A stretch of 64,000 bases of DNA from Nocardioides rubriscoriae (GTDB lineage: Bacteria > Actinomycetota > Actinomycetes > Propionibacteriales > Nocardioidaceae): NCBI RefSeq assembly GCF_008087085.1, contig NZ_VIYJ01000002.1, positions 607,253-671,252 of the forward strand. The letters are read 5' to 3'. Shown here in pieces: positions 28,447-41,013 of the stretch. Position 1 is the stretch's first letter; each line of letters begins with the position of its first letter. The translations under genes were made by a program, and so were the position numbers. Under the pieces are notes generated by a model that was not told the origin of the DNA, did not search any database, and was given only the letters and a program-made list of their open reading frames with translations.

Positions 28447-29834
28447 GCGCGGCGATCAACCCCCAGAGCCTGGTCGAGCAGGCGCTCGCGGCGAGCACGG
28501 CCGACGAGTGCGTCGTCATCGTCCGTGACAAGACCAGCGCCAACCTGCGCTGGGCCAACAACACCCTGACCACCAACGGCGTGATGCACGGGGTGGGCGT
28601 CACCGTGATCTCCTTCGTCGCGACCGCGACGGGGTCGGTGACCGGCAGCGCGACCACGCCGGAGCAGGTCGCCGAGCTGGTGCGGGCCGCCGACGCGGCA
28701 GCGCGCGCGGCCGGTCCGGCCGAGGACGCCCAGCCGCTGGTCACCTCCGACGAGGTGGCGCCGAGCACCGACTGGGACGACGCGCCCGAGCCCACCGACA
28801 TCCACGTCTACGACGCGTTCGCCCCCGCCCTGGGCGAGGCCTTCGGACGCGCCGAGGCCGGCGGGCGGGTCCTCTACGGCTTCGTCAACCACGAGGTCAC
28901 CACCACCTACCTCGGCTCCTCGACCGGGCTGCGGCTGCGGCACGCCCAACCGACCGGTCACTACGGCTGCACCGGCAAGAACTCCGCGCTGACCGAGAGC
29001 GCCTGGGTCGGCGGTGCGACCCGCGACTTCACCGACGTCGACGCACTGGCGATGGACGCCGAGGTCGCCCAGCGGCTGGCCTGGGGCCGACGTCGGGTCG
29101 ACCTGCCGGCCGGCCGCTACGACACGATCCTGCCGCCGTCGGCCGTCGCCGACGTCATGATCGACGCCTACTGGTACGCCGGGGCCCGTGACGCCTGGGA
29201 GGGCCAGTCGGTCTACAGCCGACGCCCCACCGGCACGCGCATCGGCGAGGCCATCGTCTCCCCCGGGGTCCATCTCTTCAGCGACCCGGCCCACGACCGG
29301 CTGCAGTGCGCGCCGTTCAACGTCGCCACGGCGTCGGGAAGCGAGAGCTCGGTCTTCGACAACGGCCTGCCCCTGGGGCGTACCGACTGGATCTGCGACG
29401 GCGAGCTCACCGCGCTGCTGCAGACCCGGCACACCGCTGCCATGACCGGCCAGCCGGTCACCCCGGCGATCGACAACCTCGTGCTCGAGGTCGACTCCGG
29501 CAGCGGCACCATCGACGACCTGGTCGCCGGCACCCGGCGCGGCCTGCTGCTGACGTGCCTGTGGTACATCCGCGAGGTCGACGCGCAGTCGCTGCTGCTG
29601 ACCGGGCTGACCCGCGACGGGGTCTACCTCGTCGAGGACGGCGAGATCACCGGTTCGGTCAACAACTTCCGCTGGAACGAGAGCCCGATCGACCTGCTCC
29701 GACGCTTCAGCCACGCCTCGGCCACGGTGCCCAGCTTCAGCCGGGAGTGGGGCGACGACTACTTCTCCCGCACCGCGACCCCGGCCCTGCGGGTCCCCGA
29801 CTTCAACATGTCGAGCGTGTCCCAGGCCATGTGA
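28443..29834 (+). CDS. tldE: TldE/PmbA-family subunit
   Basis: 463 aa, overlapping the tldD stop. Homology runs over the whole length of PmbA/TldE, with [35 protein letters not shown] and the C-terminal SPIDLLRRF block. The HExxxH motif is absent, as expected of the non-catalytic partner that shapes the cleft. No peptide precursor gene is recognisable beside it, so the target is unknown. It lies directly before three tandem secreted-protein genes but has its own stop and an 86-bp gap. Confidence 0.9.
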   Translation: MSAAINPQSLVEQALAASTADECVVIVRDKTSANLRWANNTLTTNGVMHGVGVTVISFVATATGSVTGSATTPEQVAELVRAADAAARAAGPAEDAQPLVTSDEVAPSTDWDDAPEPTDIHVYDAFAPALGEAFGRAEAGGRVLYGFVNHEVTTTYLGSSTGLRLRHAQPTGHYGCTGKNSALTESAWVGGATRDFTDVDALAMDAEVAQRLAWGRRRVDLPAGRYDTILPPSAVADVMIDAYWYAGARDAWEGQSVYSRRPTGTRIGEAIVSPGVHLFSDPAHDRLQCAPFNVATASGSESSVFDNGLPLGRTDWICDGELTALLQTRHTAAMTGQPVTPAIDNLVLEVDSGSGTIDDLVAGTRRGLLLTCLWYIREVDAQSLLLTGLTRDGVYLVEDGEITGSVNNFRWNESPIDLLRRFSHASATVPSFSREWGDDYFSRTATPALRVPDFNMSSVSQAM

Positions 29835-29920
29835 GTGTCGCCGGGGCCAGCCGGTCCCCGGCCCGTAGAGTCGCCTCCACGACGTCCTCCCCCCACGGTG
29901 AACGACTCGGAGACCCCCGC

Positions 29921-30598
29921 ATGGCCCCACGACGACGCCGCTCGGCTCTCGTGCTCACCGGATCCTGTGCCGCCGTGCTGGCGACCCTGGCCGCGGCCCT
30001 GCCCGAGGGGCCGGCGCACGCCGACGGGGTCTCCAGCGCGCCGGTCACCGTCGCCGACCGGGTCACGCTCCGCGGTGGCGGCACCGGCGTCGTCGACGTC
30101 GTGGCCAACGACAGCGACCCCGACGGCGACCCCCTCGAGCTGTGCCGCGTCGACGTGCCCGACGGGGTGCCCCTGGAGCAGCAGCGCGACCAGGTCCAGG
30201 CGGCGGACGGCGACGGCACCTCCTTGCCGCAGCCGCTCACCCTGACCAGCACCTCCTTCGAGCCCGGCACCTACACCGTGACCTACTTCGCCTGCGACTT
30301 CGCCTACCTCACGTCGGGCACCGTCACCGTGACGGTGACGCGCACCCAGCCGGTCCGCCTGCGCAAGATCGCTCCCCACGTGGTGCGCTTCACCAACCCC
30401 GACGACCGGCCGGTGCTCGTGTCGTTCTACTCCTTCGGCGGCGGCCTGGACGGCCTCGTCGAGGGAAGCGTCCGGCTGCCGGCCGGCGAGGGCCGACGCC
30501 TGCGCGTCCCGGGGCGCCACCTGTCCTGGACGGCGACCGCCACCCGCACCGGTGATCCCGCCGGCGAAGGCTACCTGCGGGGCCTGGCCCGTGGCTGA
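29921..30598 (+). CDS. Secreted Ig-like protein A, first of three tandem paralogues
   Basis: 225 aa. A signal peptide (residues 1-35) ends at AHA. A cadherin/Tandem-95-like Ig domain (about 40-142) contains VVANDSDPDGDPLELC and TYTVTYFACD, with C75 and C125 probably paired. A second beta domain (about 150-225) begins VVRFTNPDD and is shared with both downstream genes. No membrane anchor or sortase signal follows. Function unknown. It overlaps the next gene by 8 bp. Confidence 0.8.
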   Translation: MAPRRRRSALVLTGSCAAVLATLAAALPEGPAHADGVSSAPVTVADRVTLRGGGTGVVDVVANDSDPDGDPLELCRVDVPDGVPLEQQRDQVQAADGDGTSLPQPLTLTSTSFEPGTYTVTYFACDFAYLTSGTVTVTVTRTQPVRLRKIAPHVVRFTNPDDRPVLVSFYSFGGGLDGLVEGSVRLPAGEGRRLRVPGRHLSWTATATRTGDPAGEGYLRGLARG

Positions 30599-31364
30599 CG
30601 TACGGCGCGCGGTCACGACGCTCACGGCCCTGGCCGCCCTGGGCGCGCTCGCGGCTCTGCCGGCGCAGGCCGACGAGGGCCCCGCCGACCCGGGCCCCGG
30701 CGAGGGCCCCGCCGAGGGCACCGGCGCCCCGGTCGCGGCGGCCGACCGGCTGACGATCCTCGCCACCCCGGTGCCCGGACCCGCGACCCTGCTCGACGTC
30801 CTGGCCAACGACAGCGACCCCGACGGCGACGACCTCGAGATCTGCCGCGTCGTGCTGCCCGAGGGGTCCCCGCTCTCGGTGGCGCAGGAGCTGGTCGAGG
30901 GCGACCCGGCCGCCGGCACCGACACCGGGGGCGAGCAGCTGCTCGTCGGGGTCGACGTCAACCGTGCCGCTACCGCGACCTTCACCTACTACGCCTGCGA
31001 CCGCGACTCCCTGACGCCGGCGACGGTGACGGTGGTCGTGACCCCGACGCCCCGCGTGCGCGGCACCGCGGTCACCAGGCCGGGTCGGGTCCGCTTCACC
31101 AACCCCGGCGAGCACGGTGTCGTCGTCCTGTACGGCGGGCGGGGCGAGCGAGACGCCGACGGCCGGGTGGCCGTGCCCCCCGGGGGGTCCCGGACCGTCC
31201 GGGTGGAGCGCCGCCGCGTGGTCTTCATGGCCGTGCTGCAACGCAGCGGGCGCCTGGTCAACCACGGCACGATCCGCGGCGTCCGCCTGCGCGGCGACCA
31301 CGGCCCCGCCGGAGCGACCTCGACGGGTCGTCGCGACCCGCGGCGCTGGCCCACGGCGCGCTGA
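30591..31364 (+). CDS. Secreted Ig-like protein B, second of three tandem paralogues
   Basis: 257 aa from GTG 30591, which overlaps the end of gene A in another frame. A signal peptide (1-27) is followed by a Pro/Gly/Glu-rich linker (GPADPGPGEGPAEGTGAP). The Ig-like domain has LANDSDPDGDDLEIC (C85) and FTYYACD (C136). The tail domain starts RVRFTNPGE and carries a basic C-terminus. Architecture and key residues match gene A. Extracellular, function unknown. Confidence 0.8.
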   Translation: MADVRRAVTTLTALAALGALAALPAQADEGPADPGPGEGPAEGTGAPVAAADRLTILATPVPGPATLLDVLANDSDPDGDDLEICRVVLPEGSPLSVAQELVEGDPAAGTDTGGEQLLVGVDVNRAATATFTYYACDRDSLTPATVTVVVTPTPRVRGTAVTRPGRVRFTNPGEHGVVVLYGGRGERDADGRVAVPPGGSRTVRVERRRVVFMAVLQRSGRLVNHGTIRGVRLRGDHGPAGATSTGRRDPRRWPTAR

Positions 31365-31440
31365 CCGGGTTCGCCGGACGGCCCGGGCCGCGCACCGGTA
31401 CGGTCTACCCGCCCCTCCTACCCTCCCGGGAGCCCATCGC

Positions 31441-32085
31441 ATGACCCGCCGCACGACCCGTCGCCCGACCCGCGCCGCCGTGGCGCTGACCGGGGCCGTG
31501 GTCGCCGCCCTGCTCGCCACCCCCGCACCGGCGCAGGCGGCCCCGCGCGCCGCCGCCGACTCGTTCGCCCTGTACGCCGGCGGCACCTACACCGTCGACC
31601 CGATCGCCAACGACGACACGGTCCTCAGCCTGCCGCCGAGCAGCGGCCCGTTGAGCCTGTGCGGGGTCAGCGGCGTCGACCAGCAGCGGGTCTACGTCGA
31701 GCAGTCCGGCGACAGCCTGGTCGTCGAGGTCTCCGACACCTTCCAGGGCACCACCCGCTTCTCCTACGAGGTGTGCCAGGGCGACCAGCGCGACCAGGGC
31801 ACGGTCACGCTGGCCGTCACCCGGTTGCAGGACCTGCGCGCCGTCAAGCGCAAGGGCACCCGGGGCAGGGTCGTCTTCAGCAACCCCAACGACGTCGCCG
31901 TCGAGGTCAGCTGGGGCAGCGCGTCGTCGGGACGCGCCGATGCCTCGCGCACCGTGCCGGCCGACCGGGCGATCACCATCAGCACCACCCGCAAGTCGAT
32001 CTACTGGGTGGGCCTGTACTCCGACCAGGACGTGCTCGTCGTCGTCGGCGACGGCGTCGTCACCGGGCTGCAGCGCACGCGGTAG
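31441..32085 (+). CDS. Secreted Ig-like protein C, third of three tandem paralogues
   Basis: 214 aa. Twin-Arg-like N-terminus (MTRRTTRRPTR) followed by a hydrophobic segment; signal cleavage is likely after AQA. The Ig-like domain is reduced but keeps the same two cysteines (SLC at 74, YEVC at 112) and the PIANDDT motif. The tail RVVFSNPNDVAVEVSWG equals the (V)RFTNP domain of A and B. It lies 76 bp after gene B and is the most diverged of the three. Confidence 0.75.
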   Translation: MTRRTTRRPTRAAVALTGAVVAALLATPAPAQAAPRAAADSFALYAGGTYTVDPIANDDTVLSLPPSSGPLSLCGVSGVDQQRVYVEQSGDSLVVEVSDTFQGTTRFSYEVCQGDQRDQGTVTLAVTRLQDLRAVKRKGTRGRVVFSNPNDVAVEVSWGSASSGRADASRTVPADRAITISTTRKSIYWVGLYSDQDVLVVVGDGVVTGLQRTR

Positions 32086-32098
32086 CCAGGCCCCGACC

Positions 32099-33607
32099 TC
32101 AGGCCTCGAGCCAGTCGCGCAGCCCGCGGCGCGAGGCCGAGGCCCAGACCAGCTCGAACTCGGCCTCCAGCTCGCGGCTGCGTGCCTGGTCGCGGGCGTG
32201 GAGCACGCCGTAGGTGAAGGCGTTCTCGCCGGCGGCGGTGGCCTCGTGGGCGATCCGGACGAGGTCGACGGCCCCGACGACCGCGTCCTGGCGGTCGCCG
32301 AGCACCCGCGTGATCTCCTGCACGGCCTTGCGCAGCCGGGTCGCGTCCTTGCCCCACCACGGCTCGAGCACCTCGCACGCGTAGCGCAGGCGCTTGGCGG
32401 CCTTGCGCGCCTCGTGCAGGGCCACGTCGTGGGCCGCGGGGTCGGAGCCGTCCACGTGGTCGACGCACCGTCGCAGGCGCCGGTAGTCACGCGCGACCCG
32501 CTGCGTCATCAGCGTGTCCGCGGGCTCGTCGGCGACGTCGGTCCACGGCGGGGCGGTCGTGAGCTCGGCCAACCGGTCGAGGAGCCGGAGGTAGCGCTCG
32601 GAGTCGAGCAGCTCCTGCGCGTCGCGGTCGGCGCTGCCGCGACGGTCGGCGAAGCTGCGGTCCAGCCGCGCCCGCACGGGCCCGACCACCAGGTCGGCCG
32701 GCAGGTCGTCGACCAGGGCGCGCAGCCGGTCGTGCACCACCTCGGCGTCACGGCCCTCCCCGAGCGTGCGGGCCAGCCACCCGAGCTCGTCGCGCACCGG
32801 GTCGGTCACCGCACGGTCGACCAGCGGGCGGAAGGTCGCCAACGCCCCGCGCAGCCGGCGACACGCGACGCGCAGCTGATGGACGCCGTCGTCGACCCCG
32901 CGGCGTACGTCGCAGTCGCTGCGCTGCAGGGCGGCGACCTGCTCGTGCAGCCGGACCAGCAGGACGGGTCCTGCCGCGCCGTCGCGGTCGGCGACCGGTG
33001 GCGTCGGCACGGCAGCCAGGCGCTCGGCCAGGACCGTCCCGATCTTGCGCTGCTCGGTGCGGGGGTGGATGTCGCTGGCCGCCGCCAGCAGGTCGTCGGC
33101 GGCGTCGAGCAGGTCCGGACCCGCGCCGACGAGCTCGACCTCTAGCTCGCGCCAGGCCAACGCCTCCCGACCGTCGGCGGGGGTCCCGACCACGACGTCG
33201 TCGGCCACCTCGGCGAGCACCGCACCGGTGTCGTCGCGCAGCTGCGTGGTCGTCCGGACCGTCTCGATCAGCGCCACCGGGCCCAACACACGACCGCGCG
33301 TCCACCCGAGCACCAACCGTGCCAGGTCGGCCGGGACGCCCTCGGTGCCCAGCGGACGGTGCACCTCGTCACGTCCGTCGCCGGCCGGCACCTTGAGGTG
33401 CCACCCCTCGTCGTCGCCCCCCGTGCGGCGTCGCAGGGTCACCCCGGCGCGCAACAGGCTCAGGTCATCGGTGTCGAGGTACGTCGCCACGAGGGTCGCC
33501 GTCCGCGGCTCGGTGACCGACGCGACCCCGCGCAGCGCGCCAAGGTCGGGCAGGACGTCATCGGGTCCGACGGCGTAGGCCCGTTCGACCTCGTGGTGCT
33601 CGCTCAC
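32099..33607 (-). CDS. CYTH and CHAD domain protein
   Basis: 502 aa from GTG 33607. The CYTH (triphosphate tunnel) domain spans about 1-200 and starts with the ExExK-type EVERAYAV; TLRRRTGG and WHLKVP supply basic tunnel residues. The CHAD domain (about 205-500) is helical, with HQLRVACRRLRGAL and HEARKAAKRLRYACE as its histidine-arginine signatures. CHAD proteins bind polyphosphate granules; CYTH domains cleave tripolyphosphate. No polyphosphate kinase lies nearby. Confidence 0.9.
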   Translation of the reverse strand: MSEHHEVERAYAVGPDDVLPDLGALRGVASVTEPRTATLVATYLDTDDLSLLRAGVTLRRRTGGDDEGWHLKVPAGDGRDEVHRPLGTEGVPADLARLVLGWTRGRVLGPVALIETVRTTTQLRDDTGAVLAEVADDVVVGTPADGREALAWRELEVELVGAGPDLLDAADDLLAAASDIHPRTEQRKIGTVLAERLAAVPTPPVADRDGAAGPVLLVRLHEQVAALQRSDCDVRRGVDDGVHQLRVACRRLRGALATFRPLVDRAVTDPVRDELGWLARTLGEGRDAEVVHDRLRALVDDLPADLVVGPVRARLDRSFADRRGSADRDAQELLDSERYLRLLDRLAELTTAPPWTDVADEPADTLMTQRVARDYRRLRRCVDHVDGSDPAAHDVALHEARKAAKRLRYACEVLEPWWGKDATRLRKAVQEITRVLGDRQDAVVGAVDLVRIAHEATAAGENAFTYGVLHARDQARSRELEAEFELVWASASRRGLRDWLEA

Positions 33608-33655
33608 GTCCCAGTAGTAGCCGATGCCGGTGAACGGCGCACCGGTGGGCCACCG

Positions 33656-34893
33656 TCACGGACCCGGGATCGGCGCACGCGGGTCGTAGGGACTGCGGGT
33701 GTAGACGAACGTCGCGCACTCGAGGTGGGTGTCGTGCACGTGCAGGGTCTCGCCGCGGTGGTAGCCCGACACGCCCACGACGGTGCCGTCGGGACCGGCC
33801 GCGAACGCGTAGGCGAGAGCGCCGCCCTGCAGGGCCCGGACCTCGACGCGCTCGTCCTGCCAGCGCCACTCGGTGGCGGTGTTGCCCCAGAACCACAGGC
33901 CGAGCAGGGGCTCGGCCCACGCCGGCACACCAGTGCTCGGCCGCCACGGAGCGGGACCTGTCGGCGGCTCGCCGGTCAGCAGGCGGGCGGGCACGTCGTC
34001 GGTGTCGAGACCGGTGGTGGCGTCGGCGAGCACGACGGCACCGTCGCCGGTGGCGGGGTCGACGAAGAGCGAGGCGAGGAAGCCGGGCATCGAGCCGGTG
34101 TGACCGACCAGGGTCCGGCCGTCGAGGTCGACCAGGCGCAGGCCCAGGCCGTAGCCCGGGTCGAGGCGGGGGGTGCCCATCTCGGCCAGGGTGGCCGGGT
34201 CCAGGACGTCGGGCCGCCGACCCGCGAGCACGCCGGCCCAGGTGGCGAGGTCCGCGAGGGTCGACCAGAGCTGGCCGGCCGGCGCCATCGCCCCGGTGTC
34301 GGTGTGGGGCTCGTCGGTCAGGACCCCGGTGACGTGACCGACGCTGTGGCCCTGGGCGTGCGGCGCCACCGGACCCCAGGTGGTGCGGGTCATCGCCAGC
34401 GGCGCGAGGAGCCGCTGCTGGACGACGTCCCACCACGTCGCGCCGCGCAGCCGGGCCACGACCTCGCCGAGCAGCCCGTAGCCGAGGTTGGAGTAGTGGA
34501 ACCACTCGCCACGACCGGCGACGGCGCCGGACCCGTCGTTGGCGGCGGCCAGCGCCGCGAAGTCACCACCGGTCGAGCGCTCCCACCACGACCCGGCGGG
34601 CTCGCTCTGCATGCCGCCGGTGTGGCCGAGCAGGTCGGCGACGCTCAGCTCGGCGTACCCGACGCCGGGCAGGTGCCGGCCGAGCGGGTCGTCGAGGGAC
34701 AGCAGGCCCTCGTCGCGCAGCTGCAGCACCAGCACCGCGGTCAGGGTCTTGGTGATCGACCCGATGCGGTAGGCCGTCGCGACGTCGGCGTGGACACCGG
34801 CGGTCTCGACCAGCTCGCCGTCGCGCAGCACGCCACCGACCACCGAGGGCAGCCGGCCGGCGTGCTGCAGCGCGGTGAGCCGCGCCTGCAGCG

Positions 34894-34897
<4 letters not shown>
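33656..34897 (-). CDS. Class C beta-lactamase-fold serine hydrolase
   Basis: 413 aa. SxxK motif SITK (S47, K50), YxN motif YSN (135-137) and VGHTGSMPG as the third motif. The core is followed by a short C-terminal beta domain (about 320-413). There is no signal peptide, so it is probably a cytoplasmic esterase or D-peptidase, and resistance should not be inferred. Its start overlaps the gcvP stop by 4 bp, so it is co-transcribed under the glycine riboswitch, which is functionally unexpected. Confidence 0.85.
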
Positions 34898-37812
<2,915 letters not shown>

Positions 37813-37844
37813 GAGGGCTCCTGGGATCGACAGATCACGGATGG

Positions 37845-37990
37845 ACGCCCTCCCCCTCTGTCACCCCCCGCCCAGGATCTGGCCGGTGAGCTCCACAGGT
37901 GCCTGCTCCGCGCGGTCCGGGTGCCTGAGAGGTTCCGGGGAGGAATTGCCCCTTCGGCGCTTCGGTGCTGCTGAAGACTCTCCCGCGCGG
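37845..37990 (-). promoter_or_regulatory. Glycine riboswitch upstream of gcvP
   Basis: On the minus strand the leader shows the core of the family in order: GGGAGAG (37984-37978), then ACCGAAGCGCCGAAGGGGCA, the complement CCTCTCAGGCACC, and at the 3' end TGACAGAGGGGG (near 37863-37852). This looks like one well-formed aptamer with an actinobacterial-type extended second region rather than two full aptamers. The 3' segment lies about 40 nt before the gcvP start, so either termination or ribosome access could be controlled. Confidence 0.88.
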
Positions 37991-38100
37991 GATCGTCAGC
38001 GCGCCCAATCTAGCGGACGCGCGGCGGTCGCCCGGAATCCCGCGCCCGAAATGACGCCGACCCGTCGCGTGGACGCGACGGGTCGGTGAGCCGGAACGAG

Positions 38101-38706
<606 letters not shown>

Positions 38707-38831
38707 ACGGTCCTCCGTGGGTCTTCTTCGCTCCGGGGAAGGTGCCGTGACGACACGTGTGGAGTTACAGCGAAGGACTTCAAGGTACGGCTCGCGGCAG
38801 GGCCGGTCAAAGAACCCGGCGGCGTGTCGCA

Positions 38832-38854
38832 ACCCTCAACCTCCAGATGAGGGT
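38832..38854 (-). promoter_or_regulatory. 23-bp dyad upstream of the second MerR gene
   Basis: ACCCTCA (38832-38838), 9 bp, TGAGGGT (38848-38854). The arms and spacing equal those of the site at 40832-40854 upstream of garA. Together they look like one operator family, probably bound by a MerR dimer. It sits about 125 bp upstream of the MerR start. Confidence 0.6.
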
Positions 38855-38879
38855 CAGTCGTTGCGGCGACCCGTGGCCG

Positions 38880-39362
38880 TCAGCCGGCCGGGTCGGTCCC
38901 GGCCTCGAAGTCCTCGGGCGTCACGTGGTCGAGGAACTCGCGGAACTTCTCGACCTCGTCCTCCTGCTCGGCCGGCACCGCCAGCCCGGCCTCGTCGAGA
39001 ACGCCCTCGGCGCACATGATGCGGGTGCCGGTGCGCAGCGCGAGCGCGATCGAGTCGGAGGGCCGCGCGCTGACCTCGACCCCGGAGACGAAGACCAGGT
39101 TGGCGAAGAACACGCCGTCCTTGACGTCGGTGATCTGGACCTCGGTCAGCGCGTTGCCGGTGGCCTCGAGGACGTCCTTGAACAGGTCGTGCGTCAACGG
39201 GCGCGGGGGCACGACCCCCTGCTGGGCGAAGGCGATCGCGGTCGCCTCCACCGCACCGATCCAGATGGGGAGGTACCGCTCGCCAGAGACCTCGCGCAGC
39301 AGCACGATGGGCTGGTTGGACGGCATCTCGACCCTGACACCCATGACGTCTACCTCGCGCAT
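38880..39362 (-). CDS. DUF151 bifunctional-nuclease-family protein (Rv1829-like)
   Basis: 160 aa. The whole protein is the DUF151 fold: QPIVLLREVSGERYLPIWIG, ATAIAFAQQGVVPPRPLTHD, and ARPSDSIALALR. Plant relatives have RNase and DNase activity, while the bacterial role is not settled. It sits between two MerR genes exactly as in mycobacteria, in the same orientation. The ATG at 39362 is the first of two; the second is at MGVRVEM (residue 7). Confidence 0.9.
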   Translation of the reverse strand: MREVDVMGVRVEMPSNQPIVLLREVSGERYLPIWIGAVEATAIAFAQQGVVPPRPLTHDLFKDVLEATGNALTEVQITDVKDGVFFANLVFVSGVEVSARPSDSIALALRTGTRIMCAEGVLDEAGLAVPAEQEDEVEKFREFLDHVTPEDFEAGTDPAG

Positions 39363-39425
39363 GCCTCCACAGTACTCGCGCCCCCACGACGCCGGCAGAC
39401 CGGCAGCGCCACGGTCAGCCCCGTG

Positions 39426-40124
39426 TCAGGAGCGCTTGAGCCCGGCCTTGACCAGGGTGGCGTGCAGGCGCACCGACAAGGCGGCGACCTCGTGGACGAC
39501 CTCGTCGGCCCGGGCCCGCGCGCCCGCGTCGCGGGCACCGCGCAACGGGGCGACGACCTGCTGGACGAGGCCCACCTCACGGTCGGCCGCGGCGCGGAAG
39601 GCCCGCAGGTGACGCGGCTCCAGGCCGAAGTCGGCCAGCTCGCGTGCGGTGCGGGCGATGACCAGTGCGTCGGTGTCGTAGTGGCCGGTGCCGGTGCGCG
39701 GCACGATCAGCCCGAACTGCTCGAGCTGCTCGAGCAGCTCGTCGGTGATCTCGGCGATCTTGACCAGCTCGCGGCGCGACAGGCGCAGCTGGTCGCGCCG
39801 GGCGTAGGACGCGGCCGACGGCGTCCCGTCGCCCGAGAGCGCCACCTGGGGCACCACGGGGACGACCGGCTCGATCGGCGGCGGCTCGAGGCCCCGGTCG
39901 ATGGCGTCGAGGTGCTCGGCGATCACCTTCAGCGGCAGGTAGTGGTCGCGCTGCATCGTCAGCGCGTAGCGCAGGCGCTCGACGTCGGCGGTGCTGAACT
40001 TGCGGTAGCCCGACGGGGTCCGCTCGGGGCGGATCAGCCCCTCCTCCTCCCAGTAGCGGATCTTGGGGATCGAGATCGCCGGGAAGTCGGGACGCAGCAG
40101 GTCGAGGACCTGCCCGATGTTCAT
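39426..40124 (-). CDS. ftsR: MerR-family regulator FtsR-like (Rv1828 orthologue)
   Basis: 232 aa from ATG 40124. The helix-turn-helix is IPKIRYWEEEGLIRPERTPS followed by GYRKFSTADVERL, near-identical in pattern to Rv1828/FtsR, a regulator of ftsZ in Corynebacterium. The C-terminal half (LVKIAEITDELLEQLEQFG to LVKAGLKRS) is the effector-like helical domain. An in-frame GTG at 40253 would add 43 residues of repetitive DHRA sequence encoded by a 12-bp array; homologues support the shorter form. It lies just downstream of garA. Confidence 0.85.
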   Translation of the reverse strand: MNIGQVLDLLRPDFPAISIPKIRYWEEEGLIRPERTPSGYRKFSTADVERLRYALTMQRDHYLPLKVIAEHLDAIDRGLEPPPIEPVVPVVPQVALSGDGTPSAASYARRDQLRLSRRELVKIAEITDELLEQLEQFGLIVPRTGTGHYDTDALVIARTARELADFGLEPRHLRAFRAAADREVGLVQQVVAPLRGARDAGARARADEVVHEVAALSVRLHATLVKAGLKRS

Positions 40125-40133
40125 CCGGGAGCC

Positions 40134-40200
40134 GTCGGCCCGGTGGTCGGCCCGGTGGTCGGCCCGGTGGTCGGACTGGTGGTCGGCTCGGTGATCGACG
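40134..40200. repeat. 12-bp tandem repeat next to the ftsR start
   Basis: About five copies of a CGGTGGTCGGCC-like unit lie in the garA-ftsR gap, immediately 5' of the ATG at 40124 on the coding strand. If the upstream GTG were used it would encode (DHRA)n. Confidence 0.9.
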
Positions 40201-40263
40201 GCAGGTCGGGTGGACGGGTCGTCCGGGTCGGCACCCGGGAGTGCACGGGCCACGTCCCAGACC

Positions 40264-40794
40264 TCAGGAGGCCTCGTGGCCGGCGAAGAACACCAGGCGG
40301 TACTTGCCGATCTGGACCTCGTCGCTGTCCTTGAGCCGCACCTTCTCGATGCGGTCGCGGTTGACGTAGGTGCCGTTGAGGCTGCCGGCGTCACTCACGG
40401 TGAAGGTCTCGCCGTCGCGGTGGAACACCGCGTGGTGGCGCGAGACCGTGACGTCGTCGAGGAAGATCTCGCTGTCGGGGTGGCGCCCGGCGTGGACCTC
40501 GTCGGCGTCGAGGAGGAACCGGCTGCCGGAACCGGGGCCCTTCTGCACGACCAGGAGCGCGTGCCCCAGGGGCAGCGCGTCGACCGCCGCGGCGTCGACG
40601 GGGTTGAGCGCCCGGTCGGAGGTCTCGGTCTTGTCGACGCCGACGCCGATCTGGATGGTCGCGGTCGACTCGCCGACCGGGTCACCGGCCGACGTGGGCG
40701 TGGACGGCGCCAGGCTGAGCAGCCGGGTGCCGCACTGTGCGCAGAAGCGGGCGTCGTCCGGATTCTGCCGGCCGCAGCTCGTGCAGAAGATCAT
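40264..40794 (-). CDS. garA: FHA-domain protein GarA with N-terminal zinc ribbon
   Basis: 176 aa from ATG 40794. A zinc ribbon (C4, C7, C18, C21) precedes the FHA domain (about 80-170), whose phosphothreonine site has AGRHPDS (R104), SRHHAVF (S118) and GSLNGTYVN (N140). In mycobacteria GarA switches TCA enzymes and glutamate metabolism and is controlled by PknB/PknG on an ETTSVF motif. Here that motif is replaced by KTETSD (55-60), so the phosphorylation control may differ. The zinc ribbon is an addition relative to mycobacterial GarA. Confidence 0.9.
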   Translation of the reverse strand: MIFCTSCGRQNPDDARFCAQCGTRLLSLAPSTPTSAGDPVGESTATIQIGVGVDKTETSDRALNPVDAAAVDALPLGHALLVVQKGPGSGSRFLLDADEVHAGRHPDSEIFLDDVTVSRHHAVFHRDGETFTVSDAGSLNGTYVNRDRIEKVRLKDSDEVQIGKYRLVFFAGHEAS

Positions 40795-40831
40795 GGCGCG
40801 TGTTCCCTCCGGTTCGACCCTGGTCGCCTCA

Positions 40832-40854
40832 ACCCTCACCACGCAGGTGAGGGT
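40832..40854 (-). promoter_or_regulatory. 23-bp dyad upstream of garA
   Basis: ACCCTCACC (40832-40840), ACGCA, GGTGAGGGT (40846-40854): a perfect 9-bp inverted repeat centred 49 bp before the garA ATG. It shares arms and spacing with the site at 38832. The two MerR proteins of the cluster are the obvious binding candidates. Confidence 0.7.
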
Positions 40855-40920
40855 GACGGTTGGTCGAACCTATCAGTTGTCGGGTGACCTGGACCCGGAT
40901 CGGGGCACCTGGGCGCTGGC

Positions 40921-41001
40921 CCCGGTCGGTGCCCCGGTCGGTGCCCCGGTCGGTGCCCCGGTCGGTGCCCCGGTCGGTGCCCCGGGCGGTGGTCCGGGCG
41001 G
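40921..41001. repeat. 12-bp tandem repeat between gcvH and garA
   Basis: About five exact GGTCGGTGCCCC units followed by degenerate copies fill the 219-bp gap between the gcvH stop and the garA dyad. Non-coding on the gene-bearing strand. Confidence 0.9.
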
Positions 41002-41013
41002 AGCGGCGCCGGT

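Noticed and set aside
40125..40253. Longer start (GTG 40253) for the FtsR-like gene
   Set aside because: It would add only repetitive DHRA residues that homologues lack.
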